Shown: positions 10,598-30,619, counted from the stretch's first letter. The stretch: 64,000 nt of DNA from Aquila chrysaetos chrysaetos (GCF_900496995.4 NC_044027.1:13974743-14038742); one strand, 5' to 3'. The notes: generated by a model not told the origin, from the letters alone. Translations and numbers: made by a program.

Positions 10598-13500
10598 CCC
10601 CCCCGCAAAGGCAGATAAAATTATTTTCCAGTCATACCACTGCAAAAACAAACACGGATTTTAAAGGTTATTTCCTTTGTATGTTTCTCAGAGATGTTAT
10701 TTTTGAATCTGAAAGGGGAAGGACGACTTTTTGTCAATGATCTCAAATTCTACTCTGAAAACTTTTACAGTATCACCTGAGGTGGCAGAGCTGTTATTTT
10801 GTTTATTGATATATTCTACTTGCTTGTGTTAAACAAAACTTAAAAAAAAAAAAATTGCTGTTTTTTCACACCAGTTACAGTTACAACCTTGTCATGGTTA
10901 AGCTAAGTTAAAGGCACAGTTTGACAAACACCTCTTCTAAGTAAGCAAGACTTAGGCAACCAGTTCCTTACCCTTTCCTTGTTCATTCCTGCCTTCATGG
11001 GACCCTCTTTCTTGTAACATTGTTCATACATCTGCACCAGGGAACCAGATCAGAGTACTAGTCCGAGTTAAAAATAAATGGTTTTTATGGGGACTATTTC
11101 TAATTGAAATCAGTTTCCTGATTCAATTTAACATGGGGCTACACAAAAAAAACCTGCACTGGCACAATTCAGAGACAGTGTGAAGGGGAAGAGGGGAGGA
11201 ATGTGTGGGGAATCCATAAGTAGGAACTTCTACCAAAAAATAGTTTGTCAAACTATGACCTGAAAGACTTTACGTTCTTTAAGCCAGAACCACCTCTTTG
11301 CTTTGTGTTCAGATAGCACCTTGTGCAAAGGGATCACAGTTGCAGAACTCTCAGAGCTATTGTAATACCAAAAAATAATAAGCGTTCCTACAGACGGACA
11401 CAATTAACCAAATTCCACTTGCAGATCTTCACTGTTGGCAACTCGTGCAGCATTTTATGTAGCCGAAGTCGTAGACTAGTTCTATTCCTGAGTTGTGTCT
11501 CTAGCTCTAATGAGGAATAACTCTGGCATTCAGTTAACCTAGCAATAAAAGAATTACTTTCCTCACAGAGCTTTTTATATTTAACTAGATTTTTTTAATG
11601 AGCTTTGACATTCTCAGATGAAAGGAATAATGTGTACAATGTAATACTATAGCAAAAACTGTATATGACAGATCCCTACCTATTTTCCTCTTTTTTGTTT
11701 CACCTTTTCTGTCACTATACTCCTACACAAGACTCAAGACACACTGCAAATGTTTGAATAATGCCAACTTGAAACTACAGAACTGTAAATAACATACTCG
11801 TTCTTCACTGAGCAATGTTGTGTGTGTTTATTTTAATCTGATATTTTCTGGGTAGAAACAGAGGTTAGTCCCCCTGAGAGTTCAAATATAGATAGTGTTC
11901 TATATAACAAGGGAAGTTTTTGATGATTCCCACAAAAACAGCTGCCACTTGGTATCAAGACAATGGATGGAATACATGTAGTGTAAAATTTTAGTCTCTA
12001 CTGCTATTCCTGAGGGACCAAATCTTGAAATGTTACTCAACTTTGTTTAGGATTCAGCAAGAGTTTTCCTGCTGTAGGACTGAGGAGATGATAAATAAGA
12101 TTTTCAGGAATTGGCCAGAGTTAAAATCCTGGAAAGCAAACGTTTATAAATTGTCTCCATAGAAATGTTGGCTCCCTCTTAATTTTCCCATGAGTGGAGA
12201 AGAGGGAGAAGATCATCTGAAAGTCTCCTTGCAGGAGAACCCACAGAAGCACAAAGTATGTTTTTTCCTAGTCCTCAAGAGTGCTGTACCCCTACTGCTT
12301 AGTTATCCTAAAACTTTAATTCAGCATTCATTTACGTTTATAATACTGAAACTTCCATTAATTTTTATCCATACCTGTTGCGTCTCATTAGAAAGACTCT
12401 ATCTAGCACTAGAGTTTCTGCCTTAGCTGTGAGGAAATTATAGCCTTTTTTCAGAGAGAGCACCACTGAAGGAAATCAGACTAGTAGCTTCTTTCCCTGT
12501 GAAATATTTCAGGGCCTTCTACATAAAAATTTTGTTGGCACAGCTATTCCAGAATAACTCCCAGTATAAATACTGCAGTATTGCAGTTTTAAAGTGTCTT
12601 TATCGTGATTGATCATTCTACCTAGGAATACTTCTTCTAAGTGGTCAGTTTTTCCAACAGCTTCTGTTTAGAGCTTTCATTACGCAGGAGTGTATGTAGT
12701 GAAATAAAGCCTCAAACATAAACACAAAGCCAACCTCAATATATATCATTCAATCACCAGATGATTTCAAATAAACATCTTGTTTTTCAGACATTTTCTG
12801 TGAAACTGTAGCTGTATTAAGCTTGGTTGATGTCTTCCATTGCCTCAGTGCAGGATGAATTGGCTCCAATACTGTCCTGCAAAACTAATAATTTTGTATG
12901 CCTACAGATAGCTTTTGAACATCCACAAGTGTGAGTACACCAATGAAATCTAAATATCTGCCCTTGTAACACCCTGCAGGTGTTGCAGATAGTGGAGAGA
13001 CATTTGCATATGCCAATACATATTTTCAAACAAATCTTTTGTACATTTCAGATCCTATCTTGGACTGTGAACTCCTCAGGCAAGAGGAGATGGATATTCA
13101 CATCTGGAAGTGGTGGTAGCACATCTGGACAAGTTGATATTTAAACATTTTTGCTTTTAGAAACTGCAATTCAGTAGTTCTGGATTTATAACAGCATCTA
13201 TATATGTGTCTGTTGGCACAGTCAATCAGTAGTTAACAGCCGCAGGGAACAGGACAACATCAATTTCTGAGATGTAAAATCTGAATGAAAGTCAAGAAGG
13301 GCAGAAAACTCCTCCAGTCAAATGTCTCTTTGGGCAAGGACTCTTCATTTCACAACGCAGAATGTAACTTCAAGAGAATTTTCCAATAAACAACTTCCCC
13401 TAATATTCTGGAAGGCACAGATCAGTTCAGTTCCCCACAAAATTCACAACTGTACAACCTTACGTGAAAAAATATGAGCAAAACATTCTTAAGCACCCAC

Positions 13501-13744
13501 ATACCTGAAAAGCTTATGTCTCATGTTCAGAAGTGTCTTAGGTTTCACTGACTTTGAATTTAATTTAAGATTTTTAAGAATATTTTGACTGCCTCTTTGT
13601 CTCTAGTATCTGGGAACAAGCACAAGTGTTACATGACCATCCAGTTGTTCACAGATTACAAGCAAGTGCTCTGGTAAGTTAAAAACGTTGGTATAGGAAA
13701 AAATAAAAATCAGGTTTAGCAGCTATGTCTAATGGGAACTTTAC

Positions 13745-13763
13745 AATAAATAAATAAATAAAT
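13745..13763 (+). repeat. (AATA)n short tandem repeat
   Basis: A short AATAAATAAATAAATAAAT tract in the intergenic interval. No gene lies nearby. Confidence 0.9.
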
Positions 13764-15435
13764 CCAAATAGAATCACTGGATTTATTCAACTATATACTA
13801 TTAGTTACTCCCTGTCGCTGGTGTTACTGAACCACCATCCTGCTTTAAAGGCAGTTATCAGCCCAGAAGTATTTTCATCCAAGGGTTCAAACTGCAACAA
13901 CTGTGAGGACACGTGGAAGATTCTTCTGTCATTATCTAACCATTCAGTTCTAATGTGAGTGCTTGACTGGGAAGGTTTGTGACTAGCGGAGATGGATAAA
14001 CAGTTGGATGGGAGGTATTTGAATGTTTAATATATGTGCCAAACTGTCTTTCTAGGGTCATGGAGACTCGGCAGTTCCTGGGGGCTGTCAAACTGATTAC
14101 ACGCAGCAAACCAGCCGCTGTGTCTCTGCCTGCTGCTTAGAGTAAGCACTGATATGCCAGTCAGACTTTACTATCAAGTACAAGCTTATGTGTGCTGGAG
14201 ATGTTGTGCAGACTTCAAGTCATTGGTGTACTCAGTAATTTAAAAGCTTTCATATACTCTAAAAATTTTTGTCTTGCACTCCAAAGGGCAATCTTTGTTC
14301 CTAACACAGAGCCCAAGTCTGCAAGTTCTTTCTGGAAGACCAGGCTCCCAGCATAGATGTACAATTTTAAACAGTTGGTTGCATTTTAGCAGTGGTAAGA
14401 TGATCCTTGTTTTATATTTCTCTACAATAATTTCTGTAAAGGCTGTGAGATTCTTTGGGATGGAAGGCTATAAAAATGTAAGTTGCTATTAATTATATTG
14501 ATTTGCATGATTTTATGTATGCCCATTTTGCATTGCAGAAATACTTAGAAAGAAATGTACTCTTCTTTCTTTTTCACACATCATTGCATTGTATTTGAGA
14601 GGATTTAGCACATTTTCTGATTTCACTTGCCAAATCGGGGGTTTGTGTTTAAAATTTACAGCTGACTTGACATTCCAGAAACTAAGCATGATTACCAATT
14701 ATGTCTCTGTCTTGTATTAACATACCTAACTAAGGAAAGAAATATTGGGAGATCTGAACTTTTACATCAAGGAGCAAATATGAGATTATCTTTACAAAGA
14801 AGCTCTGTTTATTCAATTTTTGAGAAAAAAAGTGCAGTTACTCCTACACTCTGTAAATTGTAAGGCCATTAATCATTATCAGCTGCTGCCAAATCCCCAT
14901 GTATATATCCCAAATATACATAAAGGTAACCTAACGCAAATTCTCTTCATTCATCTGTCAAAGTCATTGCCATCCAGCAGGCTGCAAAGATCTAACTCCC
15001 TTATTTGTCAACACCAGAGTACTCACACACTGAGTTTGAAAGATGCCACATACAGTATAGTTCTGCAACTTGAACCGTGCAACCTGAAGTTCAAACACAA
15101 GTCGGAATACTAACTTTCTAATATGGAGGGAAAAGAGCTATTTGTGATATAGGCAGCATAGCTACTTGGACGGTATAGTTCAGGAAAAAATGTTACTGTT
15201 CTATTTTACTTGATGTAATCAGAGCTGAGAAAGGCCTTACAAGAAGATGAGAGAAGGAAGACATCATCAACTCTAAATACCTTCACACACTGTATCACTG
15301 GATTATAACTGTACATTTTAACCCCTCAACAGTTATTCAAGGACTAAAACTGCCTTAGAGGTTAGTTACAGATAATGAAAAACATTAGAAAGAAGCGAAG
15401 TAACTGAATATTTATCAGTTAAACCCTTAAGTTTT

Positions 15436-15446
15436 GGGGGGGGGGG
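15436..15446 (+). repeat. G11 homopolymer
   Basis: Eleven consecutive G bases flanked by T runs in AT-rich intergenic DNA. The length is uncertain because such runs are prone to sequencing error. Confidence 0.85.
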
Positions 15447-18048
15447 TTTGGTTATAGTATCGGGGATATTAAACACAGTTACATATTAGGTCTAAGCATC
15501 ACATCTCATTTCTGAAAATCTTGTGTAACAGCAGGTAACTCATGTAACAAGGCTTTATACCACCTAGATACCATTTTCCTTCCTTTGTAATGAAACTATA
15601 TGGGGGTTGGGGTAGCTACACAGAGGAACAGTTTCAGACTGAGTTGAAAGTTGTGCTGCTGCTTGCTTCTTCACAAATATTTGAGTCATGTTCCTCCTGA
15701 GCGTACATGTTAACAATGCAGCAAGAACAAACAGTAAATCAATTCAGCTGCAAAAGCTGCTGAGTGCTCTCCTCTCATCCTTCTTAGGGCTCGACGACTA
15801 CTTTAACTCAGTGGCTTAGTTTTACTTCTTCATTTTTCTACAAAGCAAGGAAGAGAGTGCCGAGAGGGCATCATTCTGTGAACTGTTGTCAAATTCTTTG
15901 AGCCAAGCCCCAGAAGCATGTAAGCACCTGTTGTTTTAAGACCTTTTATGCAACATACCCAGAAGTCAGACCACAGTTGAACTGTATAAGCAAGGCTCTC
16001 TTTTGAAAAAATACAGGCTGTTAAAGCAATAATACCTGGTCAGCTGGGAGTGAAAGGATGTATAATTGGAGTAGTATTGATGTTAACATAACTTTTCTAA
16101 CAGGAAGAGAATTGAGGAAGAGTTGGGACAAAAGGTTTATTAGGAAGCTGGGAACAGCACATCACCAGCACTAAATTGAAGCAAGCAAGCAAAAAAAGGA
16201 AAGTAACTATGTGAAAGAACACTACTTCCTCCCCCCAAAATTGAAGTCTTTGCTTTCTCTTTTCACATGAAAGCATAGGTTTGTATTTTGTGTGTCAAAA
16301 TTAAATATATTTTTAAAGTGTTTCTTTTAATATTAATATATCTAATTAATATATCCTCTTATTGACTATAGCTAGTTTGAGGGTAGGATAAACAGATCAT
16401 GGAAATGTATTGTAACAGTACAGCAGTTAAAATTAATGATTACTTGACTTTAGATATATCAGTGGATCACCTTAATCACGTACTTCAGGAACACCTAGTA
16501 ATTCATAGACTAAACAAGGGATTCTAGTAGGGAGCAGGCAGATGCTGCTTGGATCATCGTGTTCCTGCTTGGAACTAGCTTTCAAACATACGGACCGTAT
16601 TTTCAAATTATAGACCTTCAAAGGCTAATCTAGAGAAAGACAATAGAATAGTAAATCACAAGTGAGAAAAGAGGAAAAAAAATCAAGCAGATACAACTGC
16701 ATAGTAGACTCAAAGGAAACAGAAGGAAGAAAACCAAGCCACACACATGAGCTTGCTTACCTTGTCCGTCTGTGAAGATATTCATATTAATTGCTCTTGG
16801 GAGAGGCAGAGTATGAGAGAAGTTATCTCACTGTGATAGGCTTCAGGAAGGCCTTGAGACATCCCTCTTGGGAAGGATTTGATAATCTTGCATTTGTAAA
16901 GTTGTGATGCTTTGGTTACGTTTTGTGCCCAGCAGTTGAGAGAGCTCACTGCCGTACATGAAAGCAGAGGACTAACGGATGGCAACTCCTCTCTCCTGCT
17001 GTTTGCACGGGGAAGCACAATACAAATCGTGGACATGCGGCAGCAGTTGTGGGTGGCAATGGAAGCAAGGACATAGCTGGTGGGAAGCGACAGCTGGGAA
17101 TACAAAAGAAAAAGCAATTGGGATTTGGAAGCAACAGGTGGGAGCAGGAATCAGAAAACTATAGTTAAGACCTCTGAGGAGGCAGGAACTAATCCAGGCC
17201 TTGTCAAGTAAGTCCATTGGAAGGCCAACTTGAAGAGACAAAAAAGGAAACAAGCAGGGAGAATATGGTAATACTGTGTGACGGGAAAGCAAACACTAAA
17301 GGCAAGTTCTTACTGCATCAAAGCTATACTTGTTCCTTAGCCTGATCTATGTCGTAATACTCATCTGTGAATGATATGCTGCGTACGTTCATAGAGAAGA
17401 GTGGCTCGGCTGTTACTTTAAGAGCAAAACAGAGCTAGCTGTAGCCGTGAAGCTGCAATGAGCTCTTCCATGACAGGTGGATAGGAAAGGGACAAAAAGA
17501 GTTATTTAAAGTCTGCTTGCTCTTGGTGCAGTGGCAGGTGTGCTGGCAGACAGCTGGGCTCCATGACCTTCTAGAGTTGAGCTCCCACATTAACTGGCTG
17601 CGCTGGATGTGACTGACAGGGCCTCTGTGCCCTTAAAATGTACTGTCTGAAGTTATTCCTTTGGGTCATGTTCCAGCTACCGGAGGCAGTGCAGCGAGAT
17701 GGGGGTCGCCGTGTTCCCAGAGCCAGGCAGGGTGGAAATGCGACCTCACCTCACGCAGCCTCTCCAGGCACAGGGGGTGCTGGGGCCACCTCAGGCAGTG
17801 GGACTGCTTGGGGCGGCAAGCGTTTTGGGATCATTTGGGTATCGGTCGTCCCAAAAGCCAGCCTGCCCGCCATTTCCCCTGGGGGGGGCCCTGGCCACCC
17901 CCAGGCGAGGAGCGGGATCGGCCCTGTCACCCACCGGGTCTCCACACAGGGGCGGGGGCGGCCGTGAGGGGACGCGCGAGCCTCGAGCGCGGCGCCCACA
18001 GGCAGGGCGCGCGACCACGTGCGCCAGGCAACGGCCGCGGCGCGCGCA

Positions 18049-18060
18049 CGCGCATGCGCG
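18049..18060. promoter_or_regulatory. NRF1 site CGCGCATGCGCG
   Basis: An exact match to the palindromic NRF1 consensus YGCGCAYGCGCR, about 715 bases upstream of the SET start codon. It is the most distal of five such elements in the island. Confidence 0.65.
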
Positions 18061-18307
18061 CTCCCCCTAGAGGCACACCTGCGCGCGCCGCCGCCCTACT
18101 CCTTCCCCCCCCCCCCCCCTCCCCCGCCCTTCTCCCGCCTCTCGCGCCGTCCTCTGTGTCTCCGCGCCGAGGGCCCGCCCCCAGCTCCCTCCGAGGGCGC
18201 AAGGCGCGGCCAATGGGCGCCCAGCGTGGGGTGGTCGGCGGGGGCGGGGCTGCCGAGCGTCCTCTCTGCGGCTGCGCGCAGGCCGCCCGCGGCGAGGAGG
18301 CGGTGTC

Positions 18308-18477
18308 CGCGCCTGCGCAGAGCGGTGCGCTCATCCTCTCTCGCGAAGGGGAGCGGAGCGCGCCTGCGCGTTGCGCCGCCCGCTGCCCAGCGCCCCGGAG
18401 GGGGGCTTGGTGCGCCTGCGCGCTGAGGCCGCCGTCCCCCCCGTGCCCCGGAGGGGGGGGGTTGCTGCGCATGCGCG
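18308..18477. promoter_or_regulatory. Array of four NRF1-like palindromes, 51-55 bp apart
   Basis: Elements lie at 18308-18319, 18359-18370, 18411-18422 and 18466-18477. The last, TGCGCATGCGCG, is an exact NRF1 consensus; the other three read GCGCCTGCGC at the core, one base off. The last two repeats share flanking text (CCCCGGAGGGGGG before the element), so part of the array looks like a degenerate tandem repeat of about 54 bp. NRF1 activates CpG-island housekeeping genes. Confidence 0.6.
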
Positions 18478-18497
18478 CCGCGCTGCCCGCCCCTCGC

Positions 18498-18512
18498 CAG
18501 CAGCAGCAGCAG
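18498..18512 (+). repeat. (CAG)5 in the SET 5' leader region
   Basis: Five CAG units followed by GAG and GGC/GGT triplets, about 260 bases upstream of the SET start codon. It is probably in the 5'UTR or proximal promoter. Confidence 0.85.
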
Positions 18513-18669
18513 GAGGAGGCGGCGGTGGTGGTGATTCTGGCTGTGGAGAGCGTGAGGCAGTGCGAGCGCCGCTGCCGCCCCCTGTTATCCGGGAGCCCCA
18601 GGTCCGGGCGGAGGAGGCCGGAGCGCCCCGGAGGCGGAGGGAGCCAGAGCGGCGGTGGCAGCCAGCGGC

Positions 18670-18690
18670 AGCAGCAGCAGCAGCAGCAGG
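18670..18690 (+). repeat. (CAG)7 in the SET 5'UTR region
   Basis: Seven uninterrupted CAG units ending 84 bases before the SET start codon. In the SET frame the tract would read as Ser, but the only upstream in-frame start-like codon is a GTG, so it is most likely untranslated. Confidence 0.88.
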
Positions 18691-18774
18691 AGGAGTCTGT
18701 GCCCGGCCCCCCCCCCCTCCGCTCAGTCCCGTTACAGCCCCCCTCCCTCCGCGCTCCGCTCCGCAGCCACCAAC

Positions 18775-25592
<6,818 letters not shown>

Positions 25593-26475
25593 TTGAACAC
25601 TGATGGATTCCAAACCCCCTTTTTACCTTTTTAATTTTTCTCCAGTCCCTGGGAGCAAGTTGCTGTCTTTTTTTTCTTGTGCTCAGTCGCCTTGTTCTCT
25701 TGAGGTCTCTTTTTCTCTCCTCTACACCATGGTTCACAATTTATTTTGGGGGAAATACCTTGAGCAGAATACAGTGGAAAAGAATCTACCGGTTTCTGTT
25801 TCAAGTTCATTTTTATCCCTTTCTGTCTCAAAACAAAAACTGTTTATGGAATCAACACACCATGTTCTGTGGGAAAAAAGAAAACCTTCTGCTCCCTTCA
25901 CTCTGCTGGAAGCTGAAGAGTGCTAGGCCCCTGTGTAGTAGTGCATAGAATCTAGCTTTTTTCCTTCTTTCTCTGTATATTGGGCTCAGAGATTACACTG
26001 TGTCTCTATGTGAATATGGACAGTTAGCATTTACCAACATGTATCTGTCTACTTTCTCTTGTTTAAAAAAAAGAAAAAACTAAAAAAAAATGGGGTTATA
26101 GAAGGTCAGCCGGGGTGGGTTTCAGATGTTTGGGTGGGTTAAGTGGGCATTTTGACAACATGGCTTCTTCTCCTTTGGCATGTTTAATTGTGATGTTTAA
26201 CAAACATCCTTGCAGTTTAAGATGACACTTTTAAAATAAAATCTTCTCCTAATGATGACTTTGAGCCCTGCCACTTGATGGAGAATCAGCAGAACCTGTA
26301 GGATCTTATTTGGAATTGACATTCTCTATTGTAATTTTGTTCTTGTTTATTTTTAAATTCTTTTTTTTTTTTTTTTTTTTTTGTTTCACTGGAAAGGAAA
26401 GAAAGATGCTCAGTTTTAAACGTTAAAGTGTACAAGTTGCTTTGTTACAATAAAACTAAATGTGTACACAAAGGG
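25593..26475 (+). other. SET: SET 3'UTR
   Basis: About 880 bases from the stop codon to the last strong poly(A) signal. It contains a T22 run at 26361-26382 and an earlier AATAAA at 26235-26240 that could give a shorter transcript. The end is inferred from the signal, not from transcript data. Confidence 0.7.
26449..26454 (+). terminator. SET poly(A) signal AATAAA
   Basis: A canonical AATAAA in TTACAATAAAACTAAATG, followed within 20 bases by a GT-containing stretch (TGTGTACACAAAG). Cleavage is expected at about 26468-26480. Confidence 0.75.
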
Positions 26476-26479
26476 ACTG

Positions 26480-29289
26480 GTTGGTCTTCACTGAAAGAAA
26501 CAGTTTTAATACCCTGTTTTGAACTTCCTTGTAGTTTCTTGGCATTTTTTGGGGGCATTTGGTCAGTATTTATGTAGTGCAATGCAACCTTGTGGTTGTG
26601 TGGACTGATAATCAGTTCATTTAGTTTCCACTATTTCAGTACTTGTAAAATGTTTCATTTGGTAGTTACTACTGCACACTCTGTTTCTAGAATTACCTAA
26701 CTCTGTAAGACAGGGCTGTAGGTGCATATGCCTTGTGTGAAGACAGAGGTTTATATTCATGTTTTGCAAAAAGAAAAATCACTTGATTCTTAGATTTTTT
26801 CTTTTTTTTAAGTAGTAACTTGCAGTACTGTATCTCCAGTAAATCAGTTTGCTTGAAAATATCATGCAAGCTGAGAATAAAAAGACCAAGGGGTCTTATA
26901 ATAAGATTTGGGTGGTTTTGTAAGTCTTTTCAGTTGAAAATAAATGTTAAGTGCAAGCTAATTTTTGGGCTATTTCAAAGAGCAAGATTCTTAGTGAAGC
27001 TCGTGTATAAAGTTGCTACTTCACTGCTTTCTTTCCTTGGTAGCAGCATGTATATATGCTTTAGAAATACTGTACTCTTTTTCATTTTAAGAGACTGCAT
27101 TTGAGTAGCTTGTTACAGTTTCACTTAGAGGTTGTTGGTACTGGTATTCCACAAAGTGTAATGAAAGTTGTTTTAACATGCTGTGCTTTTGAAATATTTA
27201 AAAAAATGTTGTATCAGCTAATCTAAAATTCAAACAGCTAGTTCTCTTTGGATGTGTAGAAAAGACTGTCTTCTGGGAAGACTTGCTGTTATATTCTCTG
27301 ATTCCTTTTCCTCACGGAATTTGCTATAGTCAAATTCAGCTTATTTTGATGCTTAAGAATACACTTAGCAGAACAAGATTAATCTCTATTTGAGACACGC
27401 CCAAATAACATGTGTGAGGGAAACATTCTGTAAGTGTCTGGTCCAGCTTGGATTCAATCCAGTTATCAGAGACAATACAACGTCCAGTCTGTGTGTGATC
27501 AATGCAAAAATAAGGCAACCATTTATTTTATTCCATCTCAACAAAAGCTTCTGCCCTGATCCTGCTTGCAGAGCAAAGTAAAATGTTAATTAGTAACAGT
27601 TTCTTACCATCTAGAGAGAGAAGGAACAAAACCTATGAAGTCTATAAATTTTAGATTATTTTTCACTTGGTTCCTTTTTGTTGTAAGATTGAAAACCGCT
27701 TCCTGTTGTGGTAGAGGGTCGATCTGCTATTACTTGCCATGATGCCTCATTACTTAATTTTTATGTAGTCCTAATTGATTGTAGTTCTTCAAAGAAAATA
27801 ATATTTTCCTAGTCTTTAATGCTTTGGGAAAAATATTGTGCCATTGTTGTAACACCCCTGTTGGTTACTAACAGAAGACCTATAAAAACTGTTTCAAAAG
27901 TAATCAAATCTTCAGGTTCTGTAAAGTCAAATACCATGAACAAGAAATGAGAAGTCTGGGTAATTAAATGCTTCTTCTGAGATTTTTCTTGCACATTCCT
28001 TAGGATTTTATAGGGTGTCAAAACACTCTTGCTACTGTACTGATAATACTGAATTTCCTGTGAAACGTAAGGGTTTACTCCTGGCAACGGCTAAAGACTA
28101 AACTAACGTGCTAAAAGAATAAACCATATTTGTTACGTGTAATCTTAATTTATTTTTTTTTCTAGCAATGGAAATGAATAGGGATTAACACATTTCTCTG
28201 CAACACTGAAGAAATACTACAGATGGCCATCATGTGCTCTGACTGTTCACTTCATGTCTAATTTGGCTGAATATATGTAATGGGTGTCCATTTTTACTTG
28301 ATTTAATTTGTATATGCATATAAAGAGCATTTAAAGGTAGATGTCCACCTCTGATAAGAATGGGAGATTCACTCTTATTAAATATCTGTCTGTATCTCTC
28401 ATTAATTCCCCACTGATGCTTGAGCTCCTCATATCCAGTTAATCCTGCCAAGTGAAATTTGTCACAGGTGGAAGCTGAATTTGGGCTTTGTGGCCTGAAT
28501 TTCTAGGGTTAGAATATAGAGCTGACAGCAATTTAATAAAGGTGAAGCTACTGTGCTGGGGCTGTATGACTTAAATGACTCAAAGGTTACTTTTATTTTA
28601 ATTGCTATAAAATGGAATCTTGTCTGTAATTTCTAGTGCCAAAGGAAAGCAAACATATCCATGTGTGTAAATACAGTTAGAAAGGTTTGGGTTTTTTTTA
28701 AACAGATTATCTGTGTGCTTATTCATACTTGTCACCATAGTTTTTGTCCCTGTAAACAAGCATTATCTGAATTGATTTCTCAGTCATTTATGCCATTCAT
28801 TTGAATTTGTAAGCTTCTCTTTGTACCACACTCTAAAACAGGTGCATAACGATAGTACTCTGTTTATTGGATACTGTTCCTGAATTTTGAAGCCATGCTT
28901 TTTTTTTTTTTTTTGAGACTGAAATCAATGAAATAATTTCTCTGATGTACCTTCAAGATATCCTTCTGTTTGAAGGAATTAAAGTACATTTAACTGTTAC
29001 TTGATGTTACCATTTCTAAGAGTCTTCTTCAAAAGAATCAGTTATTAGTCCTAAACTTGGCATCGTTTGTCATGGGTCAGGTTGATAGTGCTTGCTTCTC
29101 TTTTATGGATATCAGGTGCCCAGTGCGATAAGAGTGACAGGAGGTCACAAGTGCCTCTGGAACAAGATGCTTGCTTCTTCCAGGGAACGGATTTATGCTT
29201 AATCTCTTGCCCTCCCTCTCCTGGATTAAAAATGGAAACTTCTAAGACTTTTCTCTTGATCATCACCTTCTCTGAGTGAATGTACTCTA
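26480..29289. other. Intergenic sequence downstream of SET
   Basis: AT-rich DNA with only short, unconserved reading frames and T runs (for example 28900-28914). I see no gene, RNA gene or recognisable transposon. Alternative longer SET 3'UTRs could extend into its first part. Confidence 0.5.
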
Positions 29290-30300
29290 GTGGAGGGAGT
29301 CCTGTAAGACGTAACTCCCGGTGCCTGCTAAGTAGCCTTAGCAGAGCCGGTGGGACTCCTACGTGCCCAGGCACAGCCGTGCCTGCTGGGTCCGGCTCTC
29401 CGAGGTACTGTGCCGCCCGGGAGCTGCGGCAGCCCCGCTGCTACCGAGAGGATGTCTGCAGCACCCGACACGGGCTGTAGCAGCTCTATCCTCTGGGTGC
29501 TCCTGCCTGCCGACCCGGGAGGGGTATTCCCTGGCCGGGAAGGAGTGTAAAACGGGAGAGCTGGCCAAGGTGAAAGGCGGAGGGCTCCGGGAAGCGAGGA
29601 CACCCTTCCCCTGTGCTTTCCGCCCCCCCACTCCCCCGCCACCTTTTAGCGCTCGTATAACCTCAGGCAAAAGGGCGAGAGGCTTTCCTGGAGCCGTAAT
29701 TCGTCTACAAGCCGCTGCCGCACACATCCTTTCTCCTCGGGTTTAGCGGAGGACAGGGGCTGCCGGTTCGACGGCAGGGCATGCCTCAACCCCCAGCACT
29801 CGCTCTGGGAGGTGCCCGAGAGAGACCACACAGCTCGATCCCGGGACCGCCCCGAGCCGCGGTTCGGAAACCGCAGCCCGCCCGCCCCCCGGGCTGGTCA
29901 CACGCTCCCCCTTCCCGGCGATGACACTACCTAGGCAGGAGCCGCACCTGGAGGGCTGGCCCGGGCCCGGGAGCGTCCCCGGCACCCGGAGGAGTTGTGC
30001 CCTGCGGGATCCTGGAAGGGCTGGACAGGCACGTCGTGCTCCCAGCTGTGACGCCCATCTTCCCGTGGGACAGAGGTTGCCGAGTGGGCAGGAACTGCTG
30101 ATCCCACGCACCGGCCCCCTCTATCCGCAGCATTTGCAGGGGACAGCTGAACCGTGCCCGTGGGATGGGCTGAGGCCAGCTGGGATGCTGGGTAGCCAGG
30201 GACATCTCCGACCAGGGGGGATATGGTGGCCCGCAAAACCAGAGCAGGCATCCTTCTCCCCTCCGGGATCACCCGCGCTCTGAAGGCCAGCCACTGACCA
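29290..30300. promoter_or_regulatory. Orphan CpG island between SET and PKN3
   Basis: A GC-rich, CpG-dense block of about 1 kb, with GC-rich shoulder sequence to about 30620, stands alone in AT-rich DNA. It is about 1.8 kb upstream of the PKN3 promoter island. It contains no recognised coding exon. It may be an alternative PKN3 promoter, an enhancer or a non-coding RNA promoter. Confidence 0.6.
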
Positions 30301-30619
30301 GTCCCATCCGTCCAGGCTGGGGAGTTCGTTCAGCCAGATGGTCCTCGGCCAACAGCTCCAGCTGCCCAGGCTCCCTGAACTGACCCCTCAGCCCTCCCCC
30401 TGCCTCACCTGGAGGGTACGAGACCTGAAGGAAAGAAGGGGGAGCCCTCACATGAACCCCAAGGGCAGCGGTGGGCAAACCAACTTCCGCTGCCACCGAG
30501 GGCTCCCACCAAACCCCTCTCCAGCTGACCGAGCCAAACGCAGCCCTGATCCCTGTCTGCTGGGACAGGCTTTGTCCGCTGGAGGTACGGTAGTGTCCCT
30601 GCTCCTCTGAAACTCTATC

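Larger units (their letters stand above)
3071..17640. other. Gene-free interval between DYNC2I2 and SET
   Basis: About 14.5 kb of mostly AT-rich sequence. Reading frames are short and none resembles a known protein. I see simple repeats, one pair of decayed inverted repeats (3975-4308), a purine/pyrimidine-skewed stretch around 10260-10320 and homopolymer runs. I found no tRNA, snoRNA or other RNA gene. Enhancers may be present but cannot be called without cross-species alignment. Confidence 0.6.

Noticed and set aside
10570-10610. Array-like repeat considered as CRISPR
   Set aside because: It is a plain AC microsatellite with no spacers, in a vertebrate genome.
18655-18774. In-frame upstream extension of SET with a poly-Ser run
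   Set aside because: It would begin at GTG, not ATG; the ATG at 18775 has good context and gives the known N-terminus.
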